NCBI RefSeq assembly: GCF_938031315.1
Contig: NZ_CALHHT010000002.1
Location: 1-9,613 of the forward strand
DNA from: an uncultured Campylobacter sp.
Lineage (GTDB): Bacteria > Campylobacterota > Campylobacteria > Campylobacterales > Campylobacteraceae
DNA: 9,613 nt
Reading direction: 5' to 3'
The position numbers and the translations under genes are program-made. Each line of letters opens with the position of its first letter. Positions within the stretch are counted from its first letter, which is position 1. This document shows positions 1 to 5,922 of the stretch, piece by piece. The notes below the pieces were generated by a model that saw nothing but the letters and a program-made list of their open reading frames with translations, was not told the origin of the DNA and did not search any database.

Positions 1-360
1 CGCTAAAACTTGCGAGGCTTTGCAAAAGCCGCTAAATCTGCGAGCCTTATAAGGGCGGCTAAATTTAAAGGCGCCGTGCGCGGCTCGGTAAAATTTTAGC
101 GCACAAAATCAAAGCCCGATTTCGCACACCGTTTGTAAGCCGCGCCGTGAAATTTAAAAAGGCGCGGAGTGACGGCTGCCGTAATTGAATTTTTGCGGTT
201 TGCAAATCGCGCTGTTAAATTTTAAAAGCGATCGCGCGCTATTTTAAAACCTAGCGCACGCTGCAAAGTACGGCCGCCAAATAAAAACAACGCGCAGAGC
301 GGGCAAAATTTACAGGCGCAGCCGGCGAGTAAATTTGCCGCAATGGGCGAAAATTTTAAA

Positions 361-424
361 TAAATTTAAGTGAGCGATCTCGCTGCGACAGGTAAAATTT
401 CGGCTAAATTTCGGTGAGCGATCT
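361..424. repeat. Imperfect 20-bp direct repeat, 44-bp period
   Basis: Positions 361-380 and 405-424 agree at 18 of 20 bases. Both begin TAAATTT and end TGAGCGATCT. The copies lie 44 bp apart, 60-120 bp before the recG start. They may be a duplicated operator-like site or simply an example of the genome's repeated AAATTT-containing spacer words; the sequence alone does not decide. Confidence 0.55.
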
Positions 425-434
425 GCACGGCGCA

Positions 435-440
435 TAGAAT
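435..440 (+). promoter_or_regulatory. Candidate -10 box for recG (TAGAAT)
   Basis: TAGAAT matches the TATAAT consensus at 5 of 6 positions and lies about 47 bp before the recG start codon, a spacing similar to the better hisS promoter. I see no convincing -35 box, which is usual for Campylobacter vegetative promoters. This is a weak call in an AT-rich setting. Confidence 0.25.
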
Positions 441-475
441 TTCGCAGCGCAAGGGCTTAAACGCCTATCAAATTT

Positions 476-481
476 AAAGGA
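476..481 (+). promoter_or_regulatory. Ribosome binding site deciding the TTG start of recG
   Basis: AAAGGA ends 6 bases before TTG at 488, which is good spacing. The nearby ATG at 481 abuts this site with no spacing and runs into a stop after five codons (MKIDF). An in-frame TGA at 482-484 closes the recG frame upstream, and the next in-frame ATG is more than 50 codons inside the wedge domain. The TTG is therefore the best start. Confidence 0.6.
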
Positions 482-487
482 TGAAAA

Positions 488-3454
488 TTGATTTTTGAAG
501 CAAAAGACGCGGCGACGCTGCAAAAGGCGGGCATTACGACGCTTTTGGATCTGGCGCTGCTTCTGCCCAAAAGCTTCGACGATCTAAGCGTGGGGGACGC
601 GCCGTGCGCGGGCGAGAGCACGGCAGAGGTCGAGTGCCTCTTCCAGCACAGGCGCGGCTCGATGCTCATCGTCACGGCGCACTGCCTCAGCTGGGAGCGC
701 GAGATCAAAATCGTGATCTTCAACGCCAAAAGCTGGCACTTCGGCGCCTTTAAGCGCGGCAAAAAATTCTTCATCCACGGCAAATGCGACGAGAGCTTCG
801 GCTCGTGGCAGTTCGTAAACCCAAAAATCGTAAGCGAGCCGGGCAGGATCGCGCCCAAATATAAAGCCGCGCTGAGCGACGCTACGGCGCAAAAGCTGAT
901 CAAAAAATATCTAAGCGCGAGTGCGCTTCTAGGCTGCGGGCTGCGCGCGGACGAGGCGGCGGTACTGCTCGCGCTACACGAGAGCTCGCCGCGCAGCGTG
1001 CGAATGCTAGCCGCGCTAAATAGGCAGCTCAAGGAGGGCGGCGCGGAAAATTTCGGCGAGCGCGACGACGTTTCAAACAGCGGCAAAATCCCGAGCGGCA
1101 GTGAAATTTTAAGCGATAAAATTTTAAATGGCGATGGAATTTCAGATAACGGCAAAATTCCAAGCTTACAAAGCTCCGCCGCCGCCGAAATTTTAAACGG
1201 CAGATCGCAAAATGATGAGATTTTTGGAGGTAAAATTTCAAACTATCCGCGAAGCGACGGAGTTCTTGCCTGCGAAGCAAAGCGCGGCGCGACGAATGAA
1301 ATTTTAAGCGGCGGAATTACAAAGGACGCGGATACTTCACTCCTCCCAAGCCTCCGTAACGACGAGATTGCGAGCGATGAAATTTTAGACGGCGAGGAGC
1401 GTCAAGCGCACGATGCAGAAATTTATAACGACGAAAATTTTAGCGCTCAAGGCGACGAGGATTTTCTTGCCGCATACGACGCCGAGGCGCGTGAGGATGA
1501 AATTTCAGACGATCTTAAAGCCGATAATGAAGCGGTTGCAAGCGGGAAAAAAATTTCAAACGATCTAGTATCCGACGTCCAAGCAGCAGCACGGTCAGCA
1601 GACGCTCAAGTCGCAACCGCACAACCCATGCTAGAGCATGTCATTACCGAGCAGTCCGTAGCCGAGCAAGCCGCACAGCAAAATTTAAGCACCCAAGATA
1701 TAGATACGCAATTCGCAGCGGTTCAAACTTCAGACATTCGAATCGCAGATTTGCAACCCGTAACCCCCCAAACTCAAGAAGCAGGTATGCAACCCGCAAC
1801 AATCCAAACTTCAAGCCAAGTAGCGAGCGCGCAATTCGCGACCATCCAAACTTTGAGCACGCAAGCTACGGGCGCGCAGCCTGCATGCGATCAAACCGAA
1901 AAGCTTCAGACGGCAGTAGCCGTGCAGACCGCAACCGCGGAGCCTACGATCATTCAGGCCACAAGCAGCGCCGAGGCTGTTCAGGACGCGCTCGCCGCAC
2001 CGATGAGCGCTTCGCGCGATTGTGTCGTGCAATCTACGCATTATCAAACTGAAACTATCCAGACCGCAGCCGCCCAAGCTACAACCGCCATACCTATAAT
2101 AGCTCAAATTGCAAGCGACGCTGGAACTGTCCATGCCGCCGATGCCGTCCGAGCCGCAGCCGTCGCATCTATGAGCGGTGCTGAAATTTTACGCACGCTG
2201 AAATTTGTCGAAATTCTAAACTACCTGCAAAAGCTAAGCGCGAAAAAAACGAGCTTCCCTGCGCAAATTTACCCGTTGCACGACATTTCAGACTGGCTTA
2301 CTTCGCTTCCTTTCGAGCCTACGCACGATCAACTAAACGCGATAAAGGATATCGCTAGCGATCTGCAAAGCCCTCTGGCGCGCCGCCGCGTCGTCATGGG
2401 CGACGTAGGCAGCGGAAAGACTCTCGTCATCCTCGCTAGCGCGGCGATGAATTACCCGCGCATCAGCTATCTGATGGCGCCTACGAGCATCCTAGCCGAG
2501 CAGATTTACGCCGAGGCGCGCCGTCTGCTGCCGCCGCAGATTAAGGTCCTGCTCGTAAAAAGCGGCGATCGCGAGCCGAATTTCGTGGGCGCGCACCTTA
2601 TCATCGGCACTCACGCCCTGCTCTACCACGAGCTCGCGCCGTCAAATCTCATAATGGTCGATGAGCAGCACCGCTTCGGCTCCAACCAACGCGAAAAGAT
2701 CGCGCGCCTCACCGAAAACGGCGAGTTTCGCGCGCATTTCATTCAGTTTAGCGCCACGCCGATACCGCGCACGCTAAGCATGATCCAATCCGAGCTCGTG
2801 AGCTTCAGCTTTTTAAAACAGCTGCCGTTTGAAAAACAGATCAAAACCAAAATCCTGCAAAACGACGGATTTGCTGGCTTTATGCAGGATCTGCGCCGTG
2901 AGCTCGCCGCGGGCAATCAAGCGATCATCGTCTATCCGCTCGTGCAGCAAAGCGAAAGCTCGGTCTATCAAAGCCTTGAGGAGGCGGCGCCGTTTTGGAA
3001 GGCTCAGTTTGCGGACGTGATGATCACTCACGGCAGCGACAAGGACAAGGAGGAGGTTTTGCGCCGCTTCCGAGACGAGGGGCGACTGCTGATAACTACA
3101 ACGATCGTCGAAGTGGGCATCTCGCTGCCACGGCTTAGCGTCATTTTAATCGTGGGCGCCGAGCGGATGGGGCTCGCGTCGCTTCATCAGCTGCGCGGAC
3201 GCGTCGGGCGCAAGGGACAGGCGGGGCGCTGCTACCTCTACACCAAGCTCAAATCCCCGCCGCAGCGCCTGCGCGAATTCGCAGCGACGCTGGACGGATT
3301 TAAGGTCGCAAATATCGATCTGAAAAACCGCCAGGGAGGCGATCTGCTGGGCGGCTCGGTGCAGCACGGCGCGATGTTTGCGTGGTACGATTACGAAGAG
3401 GACGTGACGGCTGCGGCAAAACAGCGACTGAAAGACATAGGACGGGGTGCATGA
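488..3454 (+). CDS. recG: ATP-dependent DNA helicase RecG with a ~380-residue repetitive insertion
   Basis: RecG is a superfamily 2 helicase that reverses stalled replication forks and migrates Holliday junctions. The 988-residue product has an N-terminal part with an OB-like wedge region (about residues 47-120) and a complete helicase core: Walker A GDVGSGKT (638-645), DEQH box (725-728), SATPIPRT (755-762), TTTIVEVGI (870-878) and QLRGRVGR (901-908). Campylobacter RecG is usually about 610 residues. The excess is one insert, about residues 183-563, between LAALNRQ (end of the wedge/linker) and ILRTLKFVEILNYL (start of the linker helix). Removing it leaves about 608 residues, the normal size. 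No key helicase residue is missing and the frame is unbroken, so the protein is probably made. The gene starts with TTG behind AAAGGA. It ends in ATGA, but the overlapping ATG opens only a seven-codon frame, so no coupled downstream gene is evident. Confidence 0.95.
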   Translation: MIFEAKDAATLQKAGITTLLDLALLLPKSFDDLSVGDAPCAGESTAEVECLFQHRRGSMLIVTAHCLSWEREIKIVIFNAKSWHFGAFKRGKKFFIHGKCDESFGSWQFVNPKIVSEPGRIAPKYKAALSDATAQKLIKKYLSASALLGCGLRADEAAVLLALHESSPRSVRMLAALNRQLKEGGAENFGERDDVSNSGKIPSGSEILSDKILNGDGISDNGKIPSLQSSAAAEILNGRSQNDEIFGGKISNYPRSDGVLACEAKRGATNEILSGGITKDADTSLLPSLRNDEIASDEILDGEERQAHDAEIYNDENFSAQGDEDFLAAYDAEAREDEISDDLKADNEAVASGKKISNDLVSDVQAAARSADAQVATAQPMLEHVITEQSVAEQAAQQNLSTQDIDTQFAAVQTSDIRIADLQPVTPQTQEAGMQPATIQTSSQVASAQFATIQTLSTQATGAQPACDQTEKLQTAVAVQTATAEPTIIQATSSAEAVQDALAAPMSASRDCVVQSTHYQTETIQTAAAQATTAIPIIAQIASDAGTVHAADAVRAAAVASMSGAEILRTLKFVEILNYLQKLSAKKTSFPAQIYPLHDISDWLTSLPFEPTHDQLNAIKDIASDLQSPLARRRVVMGDVGSGKTLVILASAAMNYPRISYLMAPTSILAEQIYAEARRLLPPQIKVLLVKSGDREPNFVGAHLIIGTHALLYHELAPSNLIMVDEQHRFGSNQREKIARLTENGEFRAHFIQFSATPIPRTLSMIQSELVSFSFLKQLPFEKQIKTKILQNDGFAGFMQDLRRELAAGNQAIIVYPLVQQSESSVYQSLEEAAPFWKAQFADVMITHGSDKDKEEVLRRFRDEGRLLITTTIVEVGISLPRLSVILIVGAERMGLASLHQLRGRVGRKGQAGRCYLYTKLKSPPQRLREFAATLDGFKVANIDLKNRQGGDLLGGSVQHGAMFAWYDYEEDVTAAAKQRLKDIGRGA
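1067..1565 (+). repeat. Degenerate EILSDG-type repeats coded by AAATTTTA words (RecG insert, first half)
   Basis: About fifteen short units of the form [E/K]-I-[L/S/P]-[S/N]-[D/G]-[G/E/K] follow each other at irregular spacings of about 6-20 residues. Examples are EILSDK (E206), ILNGDG (I212), EILNGR (E234), and later EILSGG, EILDGE and EISDD. GKIPS occurs twice, each time preceded by a short S-[N/D]-[S/N] stretch (nt 1069-1092 and 1141-1164). Most units are written GAAATTTTAAGC, GAAATTTTAAAC, AAAATTTCAAAC or close variants, the same word that is over-represented outside genes. Confidence 0.7.
1709..1897 (+). repeat. Five degenerate ~14-residue repeats, Q[F/P][A/V]xxQT (RecG insert, second half)
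   Basis: Five copies of Q-[F/P]-[A/V]-x-x-Q-T start at residues 408 (QFAAVQT), 423 (QPVTPQT), 435 (QPATIQT), 449 (QFATIQT) and 464 (QPACDQT), 12 to 15 residues apart. Copies 3 and 4 are also close at DNA level: 1788-1815 and 1830-1857 share most bases, including ATCCAAACTT. More decayed versions such as AVQTATAEPTIIQAT and TIQTAAAQATTAIPIIAQI continue toward 2120, which suggests tandem expansion followed by drift. Confidence 0.65.
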
Positions 3455-3626
3455 AATTCTACGAGATGCGATAGAATTTAAACGTAATTTTAGTCGCGGC
3501 AAAATTTTACGAAGCGAATGTGATTATGAGGTAACGGGCGATCTGATATAAAATTTGAAATTTCACGGCGCAGATTGCATCGGATAAAATTTAGAGCTTT
3601 ACCAAGCCTTGTTTGCTTTTAATTTC

Positions 3627-3632
3627 TAAAAT
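3627..3632 (+). promoter_or_regulatory. Candidate -10 box for the 160-codon gene (TAAAAT)
   Basis: TAAAAT matches TATAAT at 5 of 6 positions, follows a T-rich run (GTTTGCTTTTAATTTC) and lies 35 bp before the ATG. T-rich DNA upstream of the -10 box is typical of Campylobacter promoters, but the background is AT-rich, so the call is weak. Confidence 0.3.
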
Positions 3633-3654
3633 TTATGCAACTTAAAGTCCAAAA

Positions 3655-3660
3655 AAGGAG
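3655..3660 (+). promoter_or_regulatory. Strong Shine-Dalgarno site of the 160-codon gene
   Basis: AAGGAG stands 6 bases before the ATG at 3667. This is the closest match to the consensus ribosome binding site for its gene in the Campylobacter part of the window, and it supports both the start and real expression of the small gene. Confidence 0.75.
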
Positions 3661-3666
3661 AACAAA

Positions 3667-4149
3667 ATGGCTTACGTGACCTACGACAAGGCAAAATGGC
3701 ACTGGGGCGCGAAAAATGCGCCGACAGATATCCCGCAGGAAAACGGCGCGACGCACATCGCGTTTTTCTTCCGCTGGTGCATGGAGCGCAAGCTCTACTC
3801 CAAGGACTTCGCGGCGGATTTCGCGGACGATATAGCGCGGATGGACGATAGCTTTGATTATCGCGGGTATTTTTTTGGCGCCATGGACGGCGTGCTGGGC
3901 ATCGACGAGCTAAATACCGCGGACAAGGCCTTTGCGAAGGCCTACTACACCACGGACCGCACGAAATTTGCCAAAACGCACGGCTGGTATTTGCAGGATT
4001 ACGACGATTTCGTCGCGCGCAAATTCGGCGATAAAAACTTCGACAACGCCTATTTTTACATAGAAAACTCGCCGCAAAATTACGCCGAGATCAAAGAGAT
4101 CATCGACCGCCGCTACGAGGAATTCTTGAGCTTCAAGGCGGCGAAGTAG
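3667..4149 (+). CDS. Conserved hypothetical protein, 160 aa, possible DUF7832-type
   Basis: The product is small, soluble and rich in aromatic and acidic residues, with no signal peptide, membrane segment or cysteine cluster. Its N-terminus contains YDKAKWHWGAK, IPQENGATHIAFFFRWCMERKL and then acidic and aromatic segments such as DDSFDYRGYFFGAMDG. The pattern YDxAxWHxG...P.ENGATHI...F..WC resembles a family of short bacterial proteins that I recall being catalogued as DUF7832; that is recollection, not a search result. No function is established that I know of. Such small stand-alone proteins sometimes act as immunity proteins, but nothing next to it looks like a toxin. The gene stands alone, over 200 bp after recG and over 500 bp before hisS, behind a strong AAGGAG site. 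Base composition matches its neighbours, so recent transfer is not indicated. Confidence 0.8.
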   Translation: MAYVTYDKAKWHWGAKNAPTDIPQENGATHIAFFFRWCMERKLYSKDFAADFADDIARMDDSFDYRGYFFGAMDGVLGIDELNTADKAFAKAYYTTDRTKFAKTHGWYLQDYDDFVARKFGDKNFDNAYFYIENSPQNYAEIKEIIDRRYEEFLSFKAAK

Positions 4150-4220
4150 AAATTTTACCGCCGAGCTTAGCCGGTTTAAAATAGACGCCTAAGCCGAAAC
4201 GGTGCGCGATCGACGACGCG

Positions 4221-4239
4221 GTAAAATTTAAAATTTTAC
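4221..4239. repeat. Perfect 9-bp inverted repeat around one base
   Basis: GTAAAATTT and AAATTTTAC flank a single central A, giving GTAAAATTTAAAATTTTAC. The one-base loop cannot form a normal hairpin, so if functional it would be a double-stranded binding site. It is also what two overlapping copies of the genome-wide AAATTTTA word would produce by chance. Confidence 0.6.
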
Positions 4240-4445
4240 GCAATGCGTTAAATTTTGCGCAGCGCGTAAATTTCGGTGGCGCTTTAATTTTACATAGCAT
4301 GCCACGAGCTGGCGCGACGCATCGCAAATTAAATTTAAAATCAAACCGCTTCGCAGTGCGGGATACATTAAACCTAGCGGCGCGCTGTTTTTATAAGCCT
4401 GGCGCTGTATTTGCAAGCTCTCAGAATGTAATATTAGCAGCCGTT

Positions 4446-4486
4446 ACGCCGATCGTCGCGCCGTAAATTTTATAAACGCCGATCGT
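4446..4486. repeat. 11-bp direct repeat ACGCCGATCGT, 30-bp period
   Basis: ACGCCGATCGT occurs at 4446-4456 and again at 4476-4486, starts 30 bp apart (about three helical turns), roughly 145-180 bp upstream of the hisS -10 box. Same-face spacing would suit a pair of regulator sites, but no regulator is known from the window. Confidence 0.45.
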
Positions 4487-4627
4487 TTAAAACAATTCTC
4501 AAAGATCGCGCAATCCGCATTTTAAGAATAAATTTGAAATTTTAAAATCATCGCGGCGCGCGATGTAAATAAGCAGAACCGATACAAAACCGCGAGCGGC
4601 AGGGCTTAAAATTTAGGAAAATTTAAC

Positions 4628-4633
4628 TATAAT
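4628..4633 (+). promoter_or_regulatory. Consensus -10 box of the hisS-speA-cysE-aspB operon
   Basis: TATAAT, a full match to the consensus, lies 47 bp before the hisS ATG. A weak CTTAAA sits 17 bp upstream at 4605-4610 as a possible -35, and the spacer carries AAATTT runs of the kind seen in Campylobacter promoters. It is the only good promoter visible before the four tightly packed genes, so it probably drives them all. Confidence 0.6.
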
Positions 4634-4666
4634 CGCCGCAAAAATTTGAAAATTTTAAAATTTCAC

Positions 4667-4672
4667 AAAGGA
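4667..4672 (+). promoter_or_regulatory. Ribosome binding site of hisS
   Basis: AAAGGA stands 8 bases before the ATG at 4681 and supports that start. Confidence 0.65.
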
Positions 4673-4680
4673 TTTTATCG

Positions 4681-5922
4681 ATGATCAAGGCACTTCGCGG
4701 TATGAACGATATTTCAGGCGAACAGGCGCGCATCTACTCGCAAATTTTAAGCGTGTGCGAGCGCGTGGCGCGCAATTACGGCTTTTGCCTCATCGAAACT
4801 CCCAAGCTCGAGCAGACCGCGCTATTTCGCCGCAGCGTCGGCGAGAGCAGCGACATCGTCGGCAAGGAGATGTATGAGTTTAGCGACAAAAGCGGCGATA
4901 GCGTCTGCCTGCGCCCCGAGGGCACCGCGGGCGTCGTGCGCGCCTTTATCGAAAAAAAGCTCGATCGCAGCGGCGGCGTGCATAAATTTTATTATCAAGG
5001 CTCGATGTTTCGCTACGAGCGCCCGCAAAAGGGGCGCCTGCGCGAGTTTCATCAATTCGGCGTCGAGTGCTTCGGCGAAAATAGCGTTTATGAGGACGCG
5101 AGCGTGATTTTGATGCTAGCTCAAATTTTACGCGAGCTAAATGTCGCCGCAACGCTTAAAATCAACTCTTTAGGCGATGAGGAGTGCATGCCCGCGTATA
5201 AAACCAAGCTCGTAAATTTCTTGCAAGATCGCAAAGACAGGCTCTGCGAGGACTGCCAAAGGCGCATCGACACCAATCCGATCCGCGTACTGGACTGCAA
5301 AAACGAGAGCTGCCAGAAAATTTTAGCCGCCGCGCCGCTCATAACGGAGAATTTAAACGACGCCTGCGCCGCGGAATTTACGCAGCTGCAAAGAATTTTA
5401 ACCCAAAACGGACAAAAATTTCAGATCGATGCGAAGCTCGTGCGCGGGCTTGATTACTACTGCAAAACCGCCTTTGAGTTCGTCTCAAGCGAGCTTGGCG
5501 CGCAAAGCGCCGTAGGCGGCGGCGGGCGCTATGACAGACTCGTGGAGTTTTTAGGCGGCAGAAAGACGGCGGGCGTGGGCTTTGCGATCGGTATCGAGCG
5601 AATAGCCGAAATTTTAAAAACGCGCGAAAGCCCACAAGAGCGCGAGGGGATTTATATCGGCGCGCTGGATGAGGCGTTTGTTAGCACGGCATTTTCATTT
5701 GCGCTAAAGCTGCGGAAGCTTTGTAAAACTCAAATTTCATACGAGCCCAAGAGCCTAGCCAAGCATTTAAAAGCAGCCGACGGGGCGGAGGCAAAATTTT
5801 GCCTTTGTATCGGGCAGGACGAGTTTGATCGCGCCGAGGTGTGGTGCAAAAATTTAGAGGATCAAAGCACCTTTGCGATCAAATTTAAAGAGGTCGAAGC
5901 ATTTTTTAAGGATAGAGCATGA
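4681..5922 (+). CDS. hisS: Histidyl-tRNA synthetase (class II)
   Basis: The enzyme joins histidine to tRNA(His) in the cytoplasm using ATP. Its 413 residues match the normal family size. Visible signatures are the N-terminal IKALRGMNDI, class II motif 2 beginning RYERPQKGRLREFHQFG (from R111), the histidine-binding LVRGLDYY (253-260) with the catalytic arginine, the GGGGRYDRL block (279-287) and motif 3 GVGFAIGIER (298-307). The region after about residue 315 is the anticodon-binding domain. A cysteine pair, CEDC, and a later ESC stretch lie between motif 2 and the histidine site, as in many bacterial relatives. The gene has its own promoter and ribosome site and overlaps speA by ATGA, so the two are translationally coupled. 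As I recall, C. jejuni has hisS in the same order with speA, cysE and aspB, with tmk before it; tmk is absent here. Confidence 0.97.
   Translation: MIKALRGMNDISGEQARIYSQILSVCERVARNYGFCLIETPKLEQTALFRRSVGESSDIVGKEMYEFSDKSGDSVCLRPEGTAGVVRAFIEKKLDRSGGVHKFYYQGSMFRYERPQKGRLREFHQFGVECFGENSVYEDASVILMLAQILRELNVAATLKINSLGDEECMPAYKTKLVNFLQDRKDRLCEDCQRRIDTNPIRVLDCKNESCQKILAAAPLITENLNDACAAEFTQLQRILTQNGQKFQIDAKLVRGLDYYCKTAFEFVSSELGAQSAVGGGGRYDRLVEFLGGRKTAGVGFAIGIERIAEILKTRESPQEREGIYIGALDEAFVSTAFSFALKLRKLCKTQISYEPKSLAKHLKAADGAEAKFCLCIGQDEFDRAEVWCKNLEDQSTFAIKFKEVEAFFKDRA

Larger units (their letters stand above)
1..487. other. Non-coding region upstream of recG
   Basis: I find no open frame here that looks like a gene on either strand, and no tRNA or rRNA. 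The stretch alternates GC-rich segments (GCGCGC, CGGC) with repeated AAATTT, AAATTTT and TAAATTT words, the same texture as the other intergenic regions of this genome. It could contain the decayed end of an upstream gene, but nothing recognisable remains. A short direct repeat and a weak promoter candidate lie near its right end. Confidence 0.7.
1034..2176 (+). repeat. In-frame low-complexity insertion inside recG
   Basis: This segment encodes about residues 183-563 of RecG and has no counterpart in the usual family architecture as I know it. It has two halves. The first (to about 1570) is acidic and rich in Gly, Ser, Asn, Asp, Ile and Leu. The second is rich in Ala, Gln and Thr, nearly free of aromatic residues, and dominated by GCA and CAA codons where the flanking helicase prefers GCG and GCC. 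I see no hydrophobic segment long enough to cross a membrane, no known domain and no stop codon. Disorder is inferred from composition. Confidence 0.8.
3455..3666. other. Intergenic region between recG and the 160-codon gene
   Basis: This 212-bp stretch has no gene. It contains several AAATTT/AAATTTT words, a TATAAA at 3547-3552 and a TAAAAT (5 of 6 to TATAAT) at 3627-3632, followed by a leader of about 28 bases to the Shine-Dalgarno site. Either could be the -10 box of the downstream gene, and the second is better placed. I see no convincing hairpin plus T-run terminator for recG. Confidence 0.5.
4150..4680. other. Long intergenic region upstream of hisS
   Basis: These 531 bp hold no believable gene; the short minus-strand frames here resemble nothing and follow the AAATTT words. 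The stretch contains many AAATTTT/AAAATTT words, a 19-bp near-perfect palindrome (4221-4239), an 11-bp direct repeat (4446-4456 and 4476-4486) and the hisS promoter at its right end. A weak imperfect inverted repeat (AAATTTTACCG pairing loosely with CCGGTTTAAAAT, about 4151-4182) just after the 160-codon gene could help end its transcript, but it lacks a T-run. I see no tRNA or riboswitch. Confidence 0.65.

Noticed and set aside
492..496. Phase-variable homopolymer controlling recG
   Set aside because: Five T is too short for usual Campylobacter slippage tracts, which are mainly G/C runs of about eight or more, and a proper TTG start is available in the present frame.
457..1155. Long minus-strand open frame (232 codons) opposite the start of recG
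   Set aside because: It lies wholly antisense to the recognisable RecG wedge domain and start of the insert, its product resembles nothing, and GC-rich third positions on the plus strand explain the lack of stops.
1067..1565. CRISPR-like array of AAATTTTA repeats with spacers
   Set aside because: Units are short and irregularly spaced, vary in sequence, and keep a single open reading frame continuous with RecG.
1811..2134. Minus-strand frame with repeated Leu/Arg/Gly/Cys (107 codons) opposite the RecG insert
   Set aside because: It is the mirror of the Q/T/A repeat in the real frame; repeats without stops in one frame often leave another frame open.
4151..4182. Intrinsic terminator after the 160-codon gene
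   Set aside because: The inverted repeat is interrupted and there is no T-run after a stable GC stem, so I mention it only as weak.
4133..4416. Two short minus-strand frames in the spacer before hisS
   Set aside because: No ribosome site, no family resemblance, and their residues come from repeated AAATTT words.
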